A stretch of DNA of 64,000 nucleotides from Candidatus Thorarchaeota archaeon SMTZ1-45 (lineage in GTDB: Archaea; Asgardarchaeota; Thorarchaeia; Thorarchaeales; Thorarchaeaceae): the NCBI GenBank assembly GCA_001563335.1, contig LRSL01000109.1, forward strand, positions 60,546-124,545, read 5' to 3'. A program made the translations under genes and the position numbers. Position 1 is the first letter of the stretch; each line of letters begins with the position of its first letter. A model generated the notes under the pieces. That model searched no databases. It saw only the letters and a list, made by a program, of their open reading frames with translations, and was not told the origin of the DNA. Shown here in pieces: positions 25,591-34,450 of the stretch.

Positions 25591-26163
25591 ATGGTTTCAC
25601 TAGATGGTCTCCTGGCTGGATGGATTGTTCTAAATGAGTTATTGGGGGCCTTGAAAGAAAGAGATGTTTTCATCCCAGATTTGACCTACGCAGACTTAAG
25701 AAACTCAAAGATGAGTATCGAGTACCTACGTTCCTTTGAGAGTGAAATAAAATCTGGAGATCAGTGTGATGCTGACACTCAAATACAAATAGAGATGGAG
25801 CTCAAAATACAGCGTCTTCGAGATACGCTCATGATCTGGGCAGAGAAAACGGAAGGAGTAGAATACAGAAATTCATGGGAAACTCGCTTTGATGCAGCAA
25901 TTAGAGGTGAGATTGAACAGTATGAGCCTGAACACCAAGTACACATCTCAGATATTCCCAGAGAGCGGGATGTGGGATTTTTCAGAATCAAACTGCCAGA
26001 AGATATTCCAGTAGAGATTGTGTCGGAAATCGCAGAAGACTGCATGGTAAATATTTCACTTGATGGTAAACGACATCTGCAAGTCAGTGGAAAGAGAGAA
26101 TGCGTCAGAAATGCCATGAAAAAGCTAGGTCAACTTTTCTATGGTGAAAGTAAGCTGCAATAA
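25591..26163 (+). CDS. Archaeal conserved protein, possibly DUF2096
   Basis: This 190-residue cytosolic protein has no catalytic motif that I can name. Its start, GWIVLNELLGALKERDV with a helix-rich first half, resembles the archaeal family DUF2096; the second half (about 115-190) is an alpha/beta domain ending DGKRHLQVSGKRECVRNAMKKLG. It begins four bases after the tandem HdrA gene and is surely cotranscribed, so a supporting role for that protein is plausible. The family assignment is from memory of its pattern and is moderate at best. Confidence 0.65.
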   Translation: MVSLDGLLAGWIVLNELLGALKERDVFIPDLTYADLRNSKMSIEYLRSFESEIKSGDQCDADTQIQIEMELKIQRLRDTLMIWAEKTEGVEYRNSWETRFDAAIRGEIEQYEPEHQVHISDIPRERDVGFFRIKLPEDIPVEIVSEIAEDCMVNISLDGKRHLQVSGKRECVRNAMKKLGQLFYGESKLQ

Positions 26164-26178
26164 TGACCTGATGATTCT

Positions 26179-27054
26179 CTAGATGCCAAGAATTTCTTTG
26201 ATGGGGTCCAAGGACACTCTGTTCAGTTCATATCCCAACGGTTCGGGATCGATTCCCATAGCAATACCTAACACTTGTGTAACAAACAATGCTGGCAGCT
26301 CCAGAGAAGTTCCATCATCATCCTTTAGACCTATTTGTTGTATATCGAATTGAGTGTGGCACGCTGGGCAGTTTGTAACAACACAGTTTGCTCCTGCGCC
26401 ATTTGCTGAAATCATTTTTTCTTGAAGTATCTTTGTGGCAACCTCCTCGCTTGCAATGAGGAGAGGTGAACCACAACAACGAAGTTTCATGTCCCAATGT
26501 ACGCTTTTTGCACCTGTCAGCTCGATTAGCTCATCAACCTTTCGAGGTAGTTCAGGATCATCAAACTCAGCTACATTGGATGGACGAATAAGATGACAAC
26601 CTGGGTGGAAGGCAACTTTTAGACCATCTAGGCGTTTGACAATCTTCTTCTCAATATCATCTTTCATGTCATAAAGGACTTCAACAAAATGACGAATCTT
26701 TACCTTTCCAGAGTACTGGAGACCTAGTGGTTTGAGAGTTTCGTTGACCTTCTTTCTATAGGACTCATCATCATGAAGCACATGATCGGTGTCCTTTAAT
26801 GAGCCAAAACAACCGTTACAGGGAGTGACAATATCATGTCCTCTCTGCTCAGCCAGTGCAATGTTCCTGCCTGACATTGAAAGCCAGCTATTTTCATCTA
26901 TTGACTTAAGGACTACAGTACCACAACATGATGCTCCATCAAAGTCTATCAGCTCAATCCCTAGATCCTTTGCGACTGCACGCATGGATGACTCATAATT
27001 ATTGAATCTGCTTGGGATAGCACACCCGAGAAAGACTTCGTATGTCTGAGTCAT
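26179..27054 (-). CDS. hdrB: HdrB-type subunit, noncubane cluster protein (first of three)
   Basis: HdrB carries two noncubane 4Fe-4S clusters that reduce the heterodisulfide in methanogens. Both CCG motifs are complete: FLGC-AIPSR, GASCCG, TPCNGC in the first half and HPGCHLIRP, LRCCGSP, TNCPACH in the second. The 291-residue length is normal. It follows hdrC with the start codon adjoining its stop, and GAGGAAGAG, part of the Glu codon run at the hdrC end, serves as ribosome binding site. In a non-methanogen the disulfide or other acceptor is unknown. Confidence 0.93.
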   Translation of the reverse strand: MTQTYEVFLGCAIPSRFNNYESSMRAVAKDLGIELIDFDGASCCGTVVLKSIDENSWLSMSGRNIALAEQRGHDIVTPCNGCFGSLKDTDHVLHDDESYRKKVNETLKPLGLQYSGKVKIRHFVEVLYDMKDDIEKKIVKRLDGLKVAFHPGCHLIRPSNVAEFDDPELPRKVDELIELTGAKSVHWDMKLRCCGSPLLIASEEVATKILQEKMISANGAGANCVVTNCPACHTQFDIQQIGLKDDDGTSLELPALFVTQVLGIAMGIDPEPLGYELNRVSLDPIKEILGI

Positions 27055-27576
27055 TTACTCTTCCTCCTCCTCCAGATTCATGAGCTTCATCCTATCCAAC
27101 ATCTTCTTTGTGTCTGCAATGTTGAGTTCAGGGACCGGATCTAGCTCGAGGTCGTCGCGTTCCCAATCTGTTGGCTCGTAGAGCCTTCCTGTTTCATAGA
27201 GCGATTCCCTAGCACTGATATAGCCAGTAGGTCTAATCCCCTTCCTGAATGCCATGTTCTTCAGACCAAAAAGAATGTCTGTGATGTCAATACCTTGTGG
27301 ACATCGTTCTTGACATGTATAACATGTGGAGCATAACCAGACCATGTCGGTTTCAAGGACCGCCTCTAGTCCGAAGAGAAGCATTCTCATGACTTCATGA
27401 ATCTGAATGTTCACTTTGTCGGAAACTGGGCAACCAGCGCTACATTTGGCGCATTGAAAACAAGCAGTGAGGTCTTTGCCTCCAATCAGGCTTGAAACCT
27501 TATTGGTGAATTCAGCATCAAGTGCTTTGAACTTCTTTCCCTCAAACGATTTGAACTGACCCCAAGACTCTGTCAC
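27055..27576 (-). CDS. hdrC: HdrC-type iron-sulfur subunit (first of three)
   Basis: HdrC is a small protein with two 4Fe-4S clusters that passes electrons from HdrA to HdrB. Both motifs are present: CFQCAKCSAGCP (about 39-50) and CSTCYTCQERCP (about 82-93). The start is GTG at 27576 with AGGAGG seven bases upstream, one base after the stop of the HdrA-MvhD gene. The last five residues are glutamates whose codons double as the hdrB ribosome binding site. The order hdrA-mvhD, hdrC, hdrB is one operon. Confidence 0.93.
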   Translation of the reverse strand: MTESWGQFKSFEGKKFKALDAEFTNKVSSLIGGKDLTACFQCAKCSAGCPVSDKVNIQIHEVMRMLLFGLEAVLETDMVWLCSTCYTCQERCPQGIDITDILFGLKNMAFRKGIRPTGYISARESLYETGRLYEPTDWERDDLELDPVPELNIADTKKMLDRMKLMNLEEEEE

Positions 27577-27577
27577 T

Positions 27578-30500
27578 TTATCGCCTCCTAGTTCTCAAAG
27601 GACTTGGTCCTAACTTATCTGCAAGTGCAGCATATTTCCTCACAGTTTCCGCCCAGATAGACCCCTCACTTGCACTTATGTGAGTGAATTGAAGGCGGTC
27701 AGGTTCAAGTCCAGCCTTCTCGATTATTTTCTTCGCGATGACAAATCTACGCTCAAATGAGATGTTACCATCAACATAGTGACAGTCTCCAATGTGACAT
27801 CCAGATATCCATACCATGTCAGCACCAAGTCTGAAAGCCTCTAACATGTGCTGCACGCTTACTCTTCCTGTACACATAACACGGATGTCTCTCACATTTG
27901 GAGGTTGTTGAAAGCGGGATACACCAGCACTATCTGCTCCTGCATATGAGCACCAATTGCAGAGTATTGTCAGAATCCTTGAATCATTTGCAGGCATGTT
28001 CTCCAAAGCAGTTCGTATTTGAGTGAGTATCTGGTCGTCGGTGAAGTGTTTCATTGTGATGGCACCAGCAGGACATCCTGCACCACATTTGCCGCAGCCT
28101 TGGCATAGTACTGGATTTGTGACTGCATAATCATGGCTACCATCACCGGGAACTACCTCAATTGCATTGTATGCACAGTTTATCTCGCAGGTTCCACAGC
28201 CCACACAGATCTCCGGATCCACAACTGAAACAATTGCCTCAGCTTTTCGAATTCCCTTGATGAGGGGTATCAATGCTCTTGAGGCAGCAGCCTGGCCCTC
28301 AGCAATAGACTCACTGATGCTCTTCGGAGCTGTGGCTGTGCCAGCTACAAAAACACCATCAGTCTGAAAGTCTACGGGGCGTAGCTTAGGATGCGCTTCC
28401 ATGAAGAATCCCGACAGGTTCAAGGGCACCTTAAACAGCTCAGAGATTTCTTTGTTCGGGCGGGGCACCATAGCAGTAGCGAGTACTGTATGATCAACAT
28501 CAATCGTCAGCTCAGCACCCAATACTTGGTCCATTACTGTGACACTCAGTGCTTTCTCTTTTCCTTTCTTGACCTCGGGTGGTGAGTCCTTGTCAAATCT
28601 TACAAATACAACGCCTTTCTTCCGAGCTTCACGGTACTTGTCCTCAGCATCATAGAAGACTCGTAGGTCTCTGTAGAAATGAAACACTCTTGAGTTTGGA
28701 TACTTCTCAAGTAGCTCCAATGAATGCTCTAGAGCAATCATACAACAGATACCTGAACACCATGTACGGGAGCCTTCGAGTGATGCATCCTCACGAGACC
28801 CAGCACAGTGAATTACTGCAAATGTTTCTCCATCTTCAATACCTTCACCACTAGCTATTCGAGTATTGAACTCAACCTCAGTCATTACCTCAGGAAGTTT
28901 GTTAAGACCATAGAGACCTTTCTCTTCAAGTGCGACTGCCCCAGTGGCAACAATAACAATGCCAACTGTGAGAGTTTCTTTCTTTGCTCCAGTCTTAATA
29001 ACAACCTCAAACTCACCAATTGAGCCTTTTGCATCGACGACCTCAGAGTTCAGAAGGAGATGGATGTTCTCTTTCCCACTTATTCTATGTTCATAATAAG
29101 CCACGATCTCTGAGGCTGGTCTGTTATTGAAATTCACAGTAGCAAGTTCATTCAGGAACCCACCTACCTTGTCCTGTTTCTCCACCAGGTAAACATTGAA
29201 CCCCTTTTGAGAGATTACTTCAGCAGTAGCCATCCCCGAAACGCCAGCCCCTATGATAAGAACAGAGGGTTCAATCTGTGTGACAGCTTCCTCCTGCGCC
29301 TCCAACAGTTTGGCTCGAGCAACTGACATCCGCACCAAGTCCATCGCTTTTGAGGTTGCTTCATCTTTGTCAGCTTGATGCACCCAAGAGCAATGCTCAC
29401 GAATGTTAGCAAGTTCGAACAAGTACTTATTCAAGCCAGCTTCTTCGATTGTTGCTCTAAATAATGGTTCATGAGTACGTGGTGTGCATGATGCCACCAC
29501 TAGACGGTTGAGTTTATGTTCCTTTATGGCCTCTTTGATGACAACCTGAGCATCTGAAGAGCATGAATAGAGAAGATTCTCTGCATAGACAACATTGGGA
29601 AGGGAACTTGCATACTCAGTGACCTCAGCAACATCTACAGTTCCAGCAATGTTAATCCCGCAAGAACATATAACGACACCAATTCGGGGTTCAGCTGCAA
29701 TGAGCTCTAAGTCTTCCTCTGTGAGCGCTTCTGTTTCTTCCCCCTGGGGAATAGTGATGTCCAGTGCGGCAAGAGCAGCTGCAGCACTGCCCTGAGCAAC
29801 AGAGTCAGGTATGTCCTTGGGCATTTGAACTGCGCCACACATGTGGATTCCAGGTACACCTGTTTCGGAAATCATCAACGAACTCAAATCAGGTTGTATG
29901 AAACCAGACTCATCTGTAGTGATACCAAGCTGCTCATTCAGTTTTGTATTCAGGGAGGGGATCATAGCAGGACACAGAACTACGAGGTCATACTTGTCAA
30001 CGAGGACATTGTGGCCTTTTGCATCACTGTGACGAACTATGAGATCCTTGGTCCCATAATCTTCTTGAATCTCACTCGGAATCCCCTTCACAAAGTGAAT
30101 ATCGTATTCGGTTTCAGCTCTAACAAGAAACTCCTCAAAGCCTTTACCAAAAGCGCGCATGTCATTGTACAGAATATCAATATGAACCTCAGGGGTATGT
30201 TCCTTAGTAATAATGGCTTCCTTAGTGGCGTATGTACAGCAAATCTTTGAACAGTAGGAACAGTGGTTGACGTCTCTGGAGCCCACACATTGTATGAAGG
30301 CAATCCTGTGCGGCTCACGACCATCGGAGGGCCTCATGACAATTCCACCAGTTGGACCACTGGCTGACACCATTCGTTCATACTCCAAAGCACTAACAAC
30401 ATTGGGGAAACGACCATAGCCATACTCTGGTATAGTGGCTGGGTCTAGAAGTTCGTATCCAGTTGCTATGATGATGGAGCCAGCATTGATCACGACATGT

Positions 30501-31033
30501 TCATCAACAATATCAAAGACAATAGCTTCGGCCTTGCATGTCTTAACACATACCATACATTCAATGCAGTTCTCATGGTCAATTGTTGCGATATTTGGAA
30601 CAGCTTGAGGAAATGGAATGTAAGCTGCTTTTCTCATTTTGAGCCCAATATCATATTCATTGGGCACTTCTATTGGACAGACTCTCTGGCAATCACCACA
30701 ACCAGTGCACTTGTCAGCATCCACACGGCGGGTTCGTTTGAGTACTTCTACTCTGAAATCGCCTTGCTTACCACTAACCTTTGTAACTTCGGAGTAAGCC
30801 AAAATCTCAATATTCGGGTGACGTGAACAATCTACCATCCATGGTCCTTGAATGCACATACTACAGTCCAATGTTGGGAAGGTCTTGTCCAATTGAGACA
30901 TATGACCACCAATCGAGGGTTGTTTCTCAACAAGGAACACCTTGACTCCCATTTCAGCGAGGTCAAGTGCAGCGCGCATTCCTGAGATACCAGCTCCAAT
31001 TATGACAACTGGTTTCGATATGGACTCAGCCAT
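27578..31033 (-). CDS. hdrA: Tandem HdrA fused to MvhD
   Basis: This 1151-residue protein joins two HdrA units and one MvhD domain. It begins with FAD motif GAGISG (13-18) and two 4Fe-4S sites (CTGCGDCQRVCP and CIECMVCVKTC), continues with an internal VGVVICSCGINIAG domain and a second FAD motif GAGVSG, then C-terminal sites CVGCGTCEINC and CQGCGKCGAGC. The final 130 residues are MvhD-like, with cysteines in CNWCSYAG, MCTGR and GCHIGDCHY. In methanogens MvhD links HdrA to hydrogenase or formate dehydrogenase; neither is in this window. It is the first gene of the hdrA-C-B operon. ATG has GGAG ten bases upstream. Confidence 0.92.
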   Translation of the reverse strand: MAESISKPVVIIGAGISGMRAALDLAEMGVKVFLVEKQPSIGGHMSQLDKTFPTLDCSMCIQGPWMVDCSRHPNIEILAYSEVTKVSGKQGDFRVEVLKRTRRVDADKCTGCGDCQRVCPIEVPNEYDIGLKMRKAAYIPFPQAVPNIATIDHENCIECMVCVKTCKAEAIVFDIVDEHVVINAGSIIIATGYELLDPATIPEYGYGRFPNVVSALEYERMVSASGPTGGIVMRPSDGREPHRIAFIQCVGSRDVNHCSYCSKICCTYATKEAIITKEHTPEVHIDILYNDMRAFGKGFEEFLVRAETEYDIHFVKGIPSEIQEDYGTKDLIVRHSDAKGHNVLVDKYDLVVLCPAMIPSLNTKLNEQLGITTDESGFIQPDLSSLMISETGVPGIHMCGAVQMPKDIPDSVAQGSAAAALAALDITIPQGEETEALTEEDLELIAAEPRIGVVICSCGINIAGTVDVAEVTEYASSLPNVVYAENLLYSCSSDAQVVIKEAIKEHKLNRLVVASCTPRTHEPLFRATIEEAGLNKYLFELANIREHCSWVHQADKDEATSKAMDLVRMSVARAKLLEAQEEAVTQIEPSVLIIGAGVSGMATAEVISQKGFNVYLVEKQDKVGGFLNELATVNFNNRPASEIVAYYEHRISGKENIHLLLNSEVVDAKGSIGEFEVVIKTGAKKETLTVGIVIVATGAVALEEKGLYGLNKLPEVMTEVEFNTRIASGEGIEDGETFAVIHCAGSREDASLEGSRTWCSGICCMIALEHSLELLEKYPNSRVFHFYRDLRVFYDAEDKYREARKKGVVFVRFDKDSPPEVKKGKEKALSVTVMDQVLGAELTIDVDHTVLATAMVPRPNKEISELFKVPLNLSGFFMEAHPKLRPVDFQTDGVFVAGTATAPKSISESIAEGQAAASRALIPLIKGIRKAEAIVSVVDPEICVGCGTCEINCAYNAIEVVPGDGSHDYAVTNPVLCQGCGKCGAGCPAGAITMKHFTDDQILTQIRTALENMPANDSRILTILCNWCSYAGADSAGVSRFQQPPNVRDIRVMCTGRVSVQHMLEAFRLGADMVWISGCHIGDCHYVDGNISFERRFVIAKKIIEKAGLEPDRLQFTHISASEGSIWAETVRKYAALADKLGPSPLRTRRR

Positions 31034-31077
31034 TGTTCTGTCACTCCGAAGAGGTACCAGGTCGATTCAAGAATGCC

Positions 31078-31087
31078 CGATAAAATA
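31078..31087 (-). promoter_or_regulatory. TATA-like promoter of the hdrA-mvhD operon
   Basis: On the minus strand AGTATTTTATC at about 31078-31089 is a fair TATA box, which puts transcription start near 31055 and a leader of about 20 bases before the ATG at 31033. Several dyads lie just upstream of it. Confidence 0.4.
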
Positions 31088-31118
31088 CTTCCCATCGGAC
31101 AACAGATACAAAGAGCGA

Positions 31119-31185
31119 TTTGACTCAAAATAATTGGCGCCAAACTTTGAGGGTTAACGATTTCTAACCCATGCACTTAATATTA
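31119..31185. promoter_or_regulatory. Cluster of three palindromes plus plus-strand TATA box
   Basis: Three dyads lie within 52 bases: TTTGA-C-TCAAA (31119-31129), TTGGCGCCAA (31134-31143) and GGGTTA-N8-TAACCC (31151-31170). They are between the minus-strand hdrA-mvhD promoter and a plus-strand TATA candidate TTAATATTA (31177-31185). The last is about 26 bases before a small plus-strand gene at 31207, which would then have a leaderless mRNA. The arrangement looks like a divergent control region with several operator sites. Confidence 0.5.
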
Positions 31186-31206
31186 CACAGATAACGTCCA
31201 AGAATT

Positions 31207-31341
31207 ATGAAGGCAACTAGGCTCTATACTCGAGCTTACCTAACACGAATAAAATACCGAGGGGAGGAAAATCGCCTTTATGACTTAGCTGAGATTGAGG
31301 TTACTAAGTTCTCAGCACCACCAAAGTATCATGAAAGATGA
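31207..31341 (+). CDS. Predicted 44-residue basic protein, leaderless
   Basis: A short open frame, MKATRLYTRAYLTR and on to a TGA at 31339-31341, is rich in Arg, Lys and Tyr. Support for it being real: a TATA box lies 26 bases upstream, so the mRNA would start at or near the ATG, and its stop overlaps the next gene's ATG as ATGA, typical of translational coupling. I find no known domain. Being short, it could still be a chance frame. Confidence 0.45.
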   Translation: MKATRLYTRAYLTRIKYRGEENRLYDLAEIEVTKFSAPPKYHER

Positions 31342-31685
31342 TTGTGGAAATCCAGGTAAGTCCCATACAACTAATCCCAATTGGTCTTCTATTCATTCTA
31401 GTTGGAGAACTCACAGTTCTCTTTGTCGAGCTTATTCCTACTATCATCAAGCGTTTCAAGACAAGAACTTTCATTTCACCTATAAGACTCTCAAAACAAG
31501 AGGAGGACATTCTAACATTTCGTACAAAGAAAGGTGGATCTTGTTCTAAGCGGGAAATCTATGAGGAACTTGATAAGTCACAGTCACTCGCTAGTACGAT
31601 TCGTACTTCACTAGAAGAGAGAAAACTGATTCAGCATTTCAGAGAAGGTCGAGTGAACATGGTTCATATCATGGAAGAAATGTGA
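31338..31685 (+). CDS. Membrane-anchored winged-helix-like protein, unknown
   Basis: This 115-residue protein has one N-terminal membrane helix (about 8-36) followed by a cytosolic part that looks like a winged helix (TFRTKKGGSCSKREIYEELDK, here about 61-80, then SLASTIRTSLEERKLIQHF). It has no good ribosome binding site of its own, but its ATG overlaps the stop of the 44-residue frame upstream. It lies between divergent hdr operons and converges on the second hdrB gene, so it could be a membrane-linked regulator of them; this is inference. Confidence 0.6.
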   Translation: MIVEIQVSPIQLIPIGLLFILVGELTVLFVELIPTIIKRFKTRTFISPIRLSKQEEDILTFRTKKGGSCSKREIYEELDKSQSLASTIRTSLEERKLIQHFREGRVNMVHIMEEM

Positions 31686-31693
31686 TGTAACTT

Positions 31694-32614
31694 TCATGTC
31701 TTTGCTTCTAGACCAAGTCGCTCCCAATTGGGGTGGGTCTTTCTTTGCATATACTGCAGATGTGTTTTCAACCCAAATTCCTCAGGCTCATGACCGAACG
31801 CAAGCGCAAGGAGTTCAACAACATGGAGTATATCAAAAGTATATTGCTGTTCGAAGTAGTTCTGTATCTCCACTTGTCCCATGTCAAGCTGCAATTCACA
31901 GAATGGACACGGTGTAACGATCATGTCTGCTCCACCAGCCTTTAGCAGACTGTCGAACTTCTGTTTTGTAAATTCGAGAGCAATTTTCACATCAGCAGTT
32001 CTTACAGCTCCACCAGCACCACAACAGATTAGTTCATCCTTATATGGTACATATTCAGCTCCTGAAGTTTCACAAAGTTCTCTAAAAATGTGCGGGCGCT
32101 CTGAGTCATCTTTCTGTTTGATGATTTTTGGTCGCATCCAATGACATCCAGGGTGTAGAGCCATTCGTACACCCTTGAATGGACGTGTTACTCTCTCACG
32201 TATCTTCTCAAGACCAACAAGATTGTATAACGCATCAACGTAATGCCAAACCTCAATTGTACCCTTAAACTCTCTGTCGATTTCAGCTAAGTTTTCATTC
32301 ACTGCTTCCCGGAGTTCATCATCATGCTTTAACTCGTAGTTTGCATCCCATAAGCTAGCAAAACATCCATTGCATCCAGTAGTAATTGGATGGCCACCAG
32401 CTTCCGCAATAGTCAGATTACGTGCTGCAATAGTAGCCCAAGTGACTCTGTCAAAGGACCCGAAAACACCCGGAGCTGGACAACAGGTAGCCCCCTCCAT
32501 ATCAAGGAGTTTCAAACCCAAGTCGTTGAATACTAGTTTAACCGCCCTCTCAACACTTGGATATCGATGTGGTATGATGCATCCAAGGAAGTGGTAGAAA
32601 GATTTCTTCGCCAA
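31694..32614 (-). CDS. hdrB: HdrB-type subunit (second of three)
   Basis: This 306-residue protein again has two complete CCG noncubane-cluster motifs: FLGCIIPHR, ATCCPAPG and TGCNGC, then HPGCHWMRP, ICCGAGG and TPCPFC. It differs from the first HdrB in having CCPAPG where the first has CCGTV. The start is TTG at 32614, with GGAGG about ten bases upstream inside the end of hdrC. It pairs with the hdrC gene immediately upstream but has no hdrA in its own operon, so it must share an HdrA from elsewhere or use another donor. Confidence 0.92.
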   Translation of the reverse strand: MAKKSFYHFLGCIIPHRYPSVERAVKLVFNDLGLKLLDMEGATCCPAPGVFGSFDRVTWATIAARNLTIAEAGGHPITTGCNGCFASLWDANYELKHDDELREAVNENLAEIDREFKGTIEVWHYVDALYNLVGLEKIRERVTRPFKGVRMALHPGCHWMRPKIIKQKDDSERPHIFRELCETSGAEYVPYKDELICCGAGGAVRTADVKIALEFTKQKFDSLLKAGGADMIVTPCPFCELQLDMGQVEIQNYFEQQYTFDILHVVELLALAFGHEPEEFGLKTHLQYMQRKTHPNWERLGLEAKT

Positions 32615-32616
32615 CC

Positions 32617-33168
32617 TTAATGCTCCTCCTTTTCTTTCTCTTCGACTAACTTATCAAATCCAGTTTTTTTGGCAATCTTTCGAATTTCTTCGATTGCCTC
32701 TGGGTGACTACTTGCGTTTGGAGGGACTCTCTCAATACCAACACTTTCTCTCAAATTTTCCCATGATTCCTTATCCAGTGGAACTGCATGTCCTGTTTCA
32801 AGAACTTTCAGAGCTACTTTTTGGTGAGGAACCAGCATGTAGCCCTCTGCAACGGCTATATTTCTAATCGCTTTGATGACGTCGGTTGGTTTCACATCCT
32901 GTGGACATCGATCTGTACAAGTATAACAAGTAGTGCAGTACCATAGCTCAGGAGCTGAAATGCATTGTTCTTTCAAGCCAAGGAGTGCTTTTCGAATTAT
33001 TCCTCGGACAAGATAGTTGGTCCTTGCACCAGCAGGGCAACTACCACTACATGTACCACATTGATAGCAGCTCTGAATATTAGGACCACCTGTCTTCTTA
33101 ATTATCTGCACGAATGAATCGTCCGGGGTATCAAAAACGATTGCAGTTTTTTCCTCGGCACTGGTCAA
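32617..33168 (-). CDS. hdrC: HdrC-type iron-sulfur subunit (second of three)
   Basis: This 183-residue protein has two 4Fe-4S motifs, CYQCGTCSGSCP (about 34-45) and CTTCYTCTDRCP (about 78-89), as in HdrC. The frame opens at a TTG at 33168; a GTG nineteen codons later is possible too, so the N-terminus is uncertain. The C-terminal stretch EEKEKEEH is Glu-rich and its codons carry the ribosome binding site for hdrB. It diverges from the radical SAM gene across a 95-base gap. Confidence 0.9.
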   Translation of the reverse strand: MTSAEEKTAIVFDTPDDSFVQIIKKTGGPNIQSCYQCGTCSGSCPAGARTNYLVRGIIRKALLGLKEQCISAPELWYCTTCYTCTDRCPQDVKPTDVIKAIRNIAVAEGYMLVPHQKVALKVLETGHAVPLDKESWENLRESVGIERVPPNASSHPEAIEEIRKIAKKTGFDKLVEEKEKEEH

Positions 33169-33263
33169 AATAACACACCGGCTGTGGAGGGTTTGAAGTT
33201 CAGCCTTAAATCCGTGTTGTTCAGGTCGTTAAATTCATCACTCAAAAATCATGATTATTATCG

Positions 33264-34340
33264 ATGTTATGTCCAAATCATGAGTCTGAAGAGAGAATAA
33301 TTTCTCAGTCAGTTGGCATCTGCTCTGCTTGCATTAGGGAAGGAGTACAGTCTACGGCGCAACAAATCCATGAATTGCTTCGTAGGCGTGAACAGCTAGT
33401 GCCAACTATACCTAATAATGGCACCTTCACTTGTGGTGACTGTGGAAATCACTGTAAAATGAATGAGGGAGATTTAGGATTTTGTGGCAACCGTATTGTA
33501 ACAGATTCAAAAGTTGTTGAAAGATATCTTGGAAAGGCTGTAGTTTCATGGTACTTTGATCCTCTTCCAACGAATTGTGTGGCTGATTGGGTCTGTTCAG
33601 CCACAAAGGAATTAGAGTTTGGATTTGGACAAAAACGATTGAAGAACCTAGCTGTCTTCTATGGTTCATGCAATTCGGATTGTCTTTTCTGTCAGAATGG
33701 AAGTTATAGAGTAATGATGGCGGCTGGAAGACCATTAATGACACCCAGAGAACTTGCTAATGCAGCAGACAATTATACTGCATGTGTCTGTTATTTCGGT
33801 GGCGACCCCTCAGTCAATTCTGAACACTCTTTGGAAACATCGAAACTATTGAATATCGAGAAACATGTTAGAGTTTGCTATGAAACTAATGGAAATATAT
33901 CAAAGAAGTGGCTCACAAGAATAGCAAATATGGTTGAAGAAACACGTGGAACATTCAAGTTCGACATTAAGGCAATCTCGCCGGATCTCTACAAAGTATT
34001 GACAGGAGTTTCAAACTCAGTCGTTCTTAGAAACTTCAAGGAGCTGGCAGCTCAGAAGAGAAACCGTGAGAATGAGTTTCTTGTAGCAAGTGTCCTTCTT
34101 GTTCCCGGATACATTGATCTACCTGAGGTCAGGAAGATTTGCAGATTTATTTCAGAGAATGATCCAACAATACCAACAGCACTACTTGGATTCTATCCAC
34201 ATCATGCAATGAGGGACCTCCCACGTACCAGTCGAGTTCACGCTCATGCTGCGCTGGAAGTTGCACACGATGAGGGATTGACGAATGTTAGGATTGGAAA
34301 TCTAGGCTTGCTTGGAGCTGATACATACAGATTCGATTGA
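33264..34340 (+). CDS. Radical SAM protein (PflA-like activase group)
   Basis: This 358-residue protein belongs to the radical SAM superfamily. The cluster motif is CNSDCLFC (CxxxCxxC, about residues 132-139), followed by GGDP-type SAM contacts (YFGGDPSVNSEH). The N-terminus holds extra cysteine pairs (MLCPNH, GICSACI, CGDCGNHC, LGFCGN), like PflA-family and AmmeMemoRadiSam-type proteins with added zinc or iron-sulfur sites. It lies between two hdrBC pairs, which suggests that it modifies or activates a partner there or makes a cofactor; its substrate is unknown. Confidence 0.82.
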   Translation: MLCPNHESEERIISQSVGICSACIREGVQSTAQQIHELLRRREQLVPTIPNNGTFTCGDCGNHCKMNEGDLGFCGNRIVTDSKVVERYLGKAVVSWYFDPLPTNCVADWVCSATKELEFGFGQKRLKNLAVFYGSCNSDCLFCQNGSYRVMMAAGRPLMTPRELANAADNYTACVCYFGGDPSVNSEHSLETSKLLNIEKHVRVCYETNGNISKKWLTRIANMVEETRGTFKFDIKAISPDLYKVLTGVSNSVVLRNFKELAAQKRNRENEFLVASVLLVPGYIDLPEVRKICRFISENDPTIPTALLGFYPHHAMRDLPRTSRVHAHAALEVAHDEGLTNVRIGNLGLLGADTYRFD

Positions 34341-34398
34341 GGGATTTTAATGCACAATGGAGCAGATTTATCCATAATATAACGCTCAATATCTCAAT

Positions 34399-34408
34399 CC
34401 TTATATCT
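34399..34408 (+). promoter_or_regulatory. TATA box of the third hdrC-hdrB operon
   Basis: CCTTATATCT is a good archaeal TATA box placed about 45 bases before the hdrC ATG, so transcription should start near 34430 with a leader of about 20 bases that contains the GAGG ribosome binding site. Confidence 0.5.
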
Positions 34409-34450
34409 CGTAAAATGCGGGACCCGGATAGGGAACGCTGAGGTCTGAGT

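Noticed and set aside
31207..31685. Frameshifted single gene
   Set aside because: The two frames overlap exactly as ATGA, a normal coupling arrangement, and the second begins with its own membrane helix; no sign of a broken domain.
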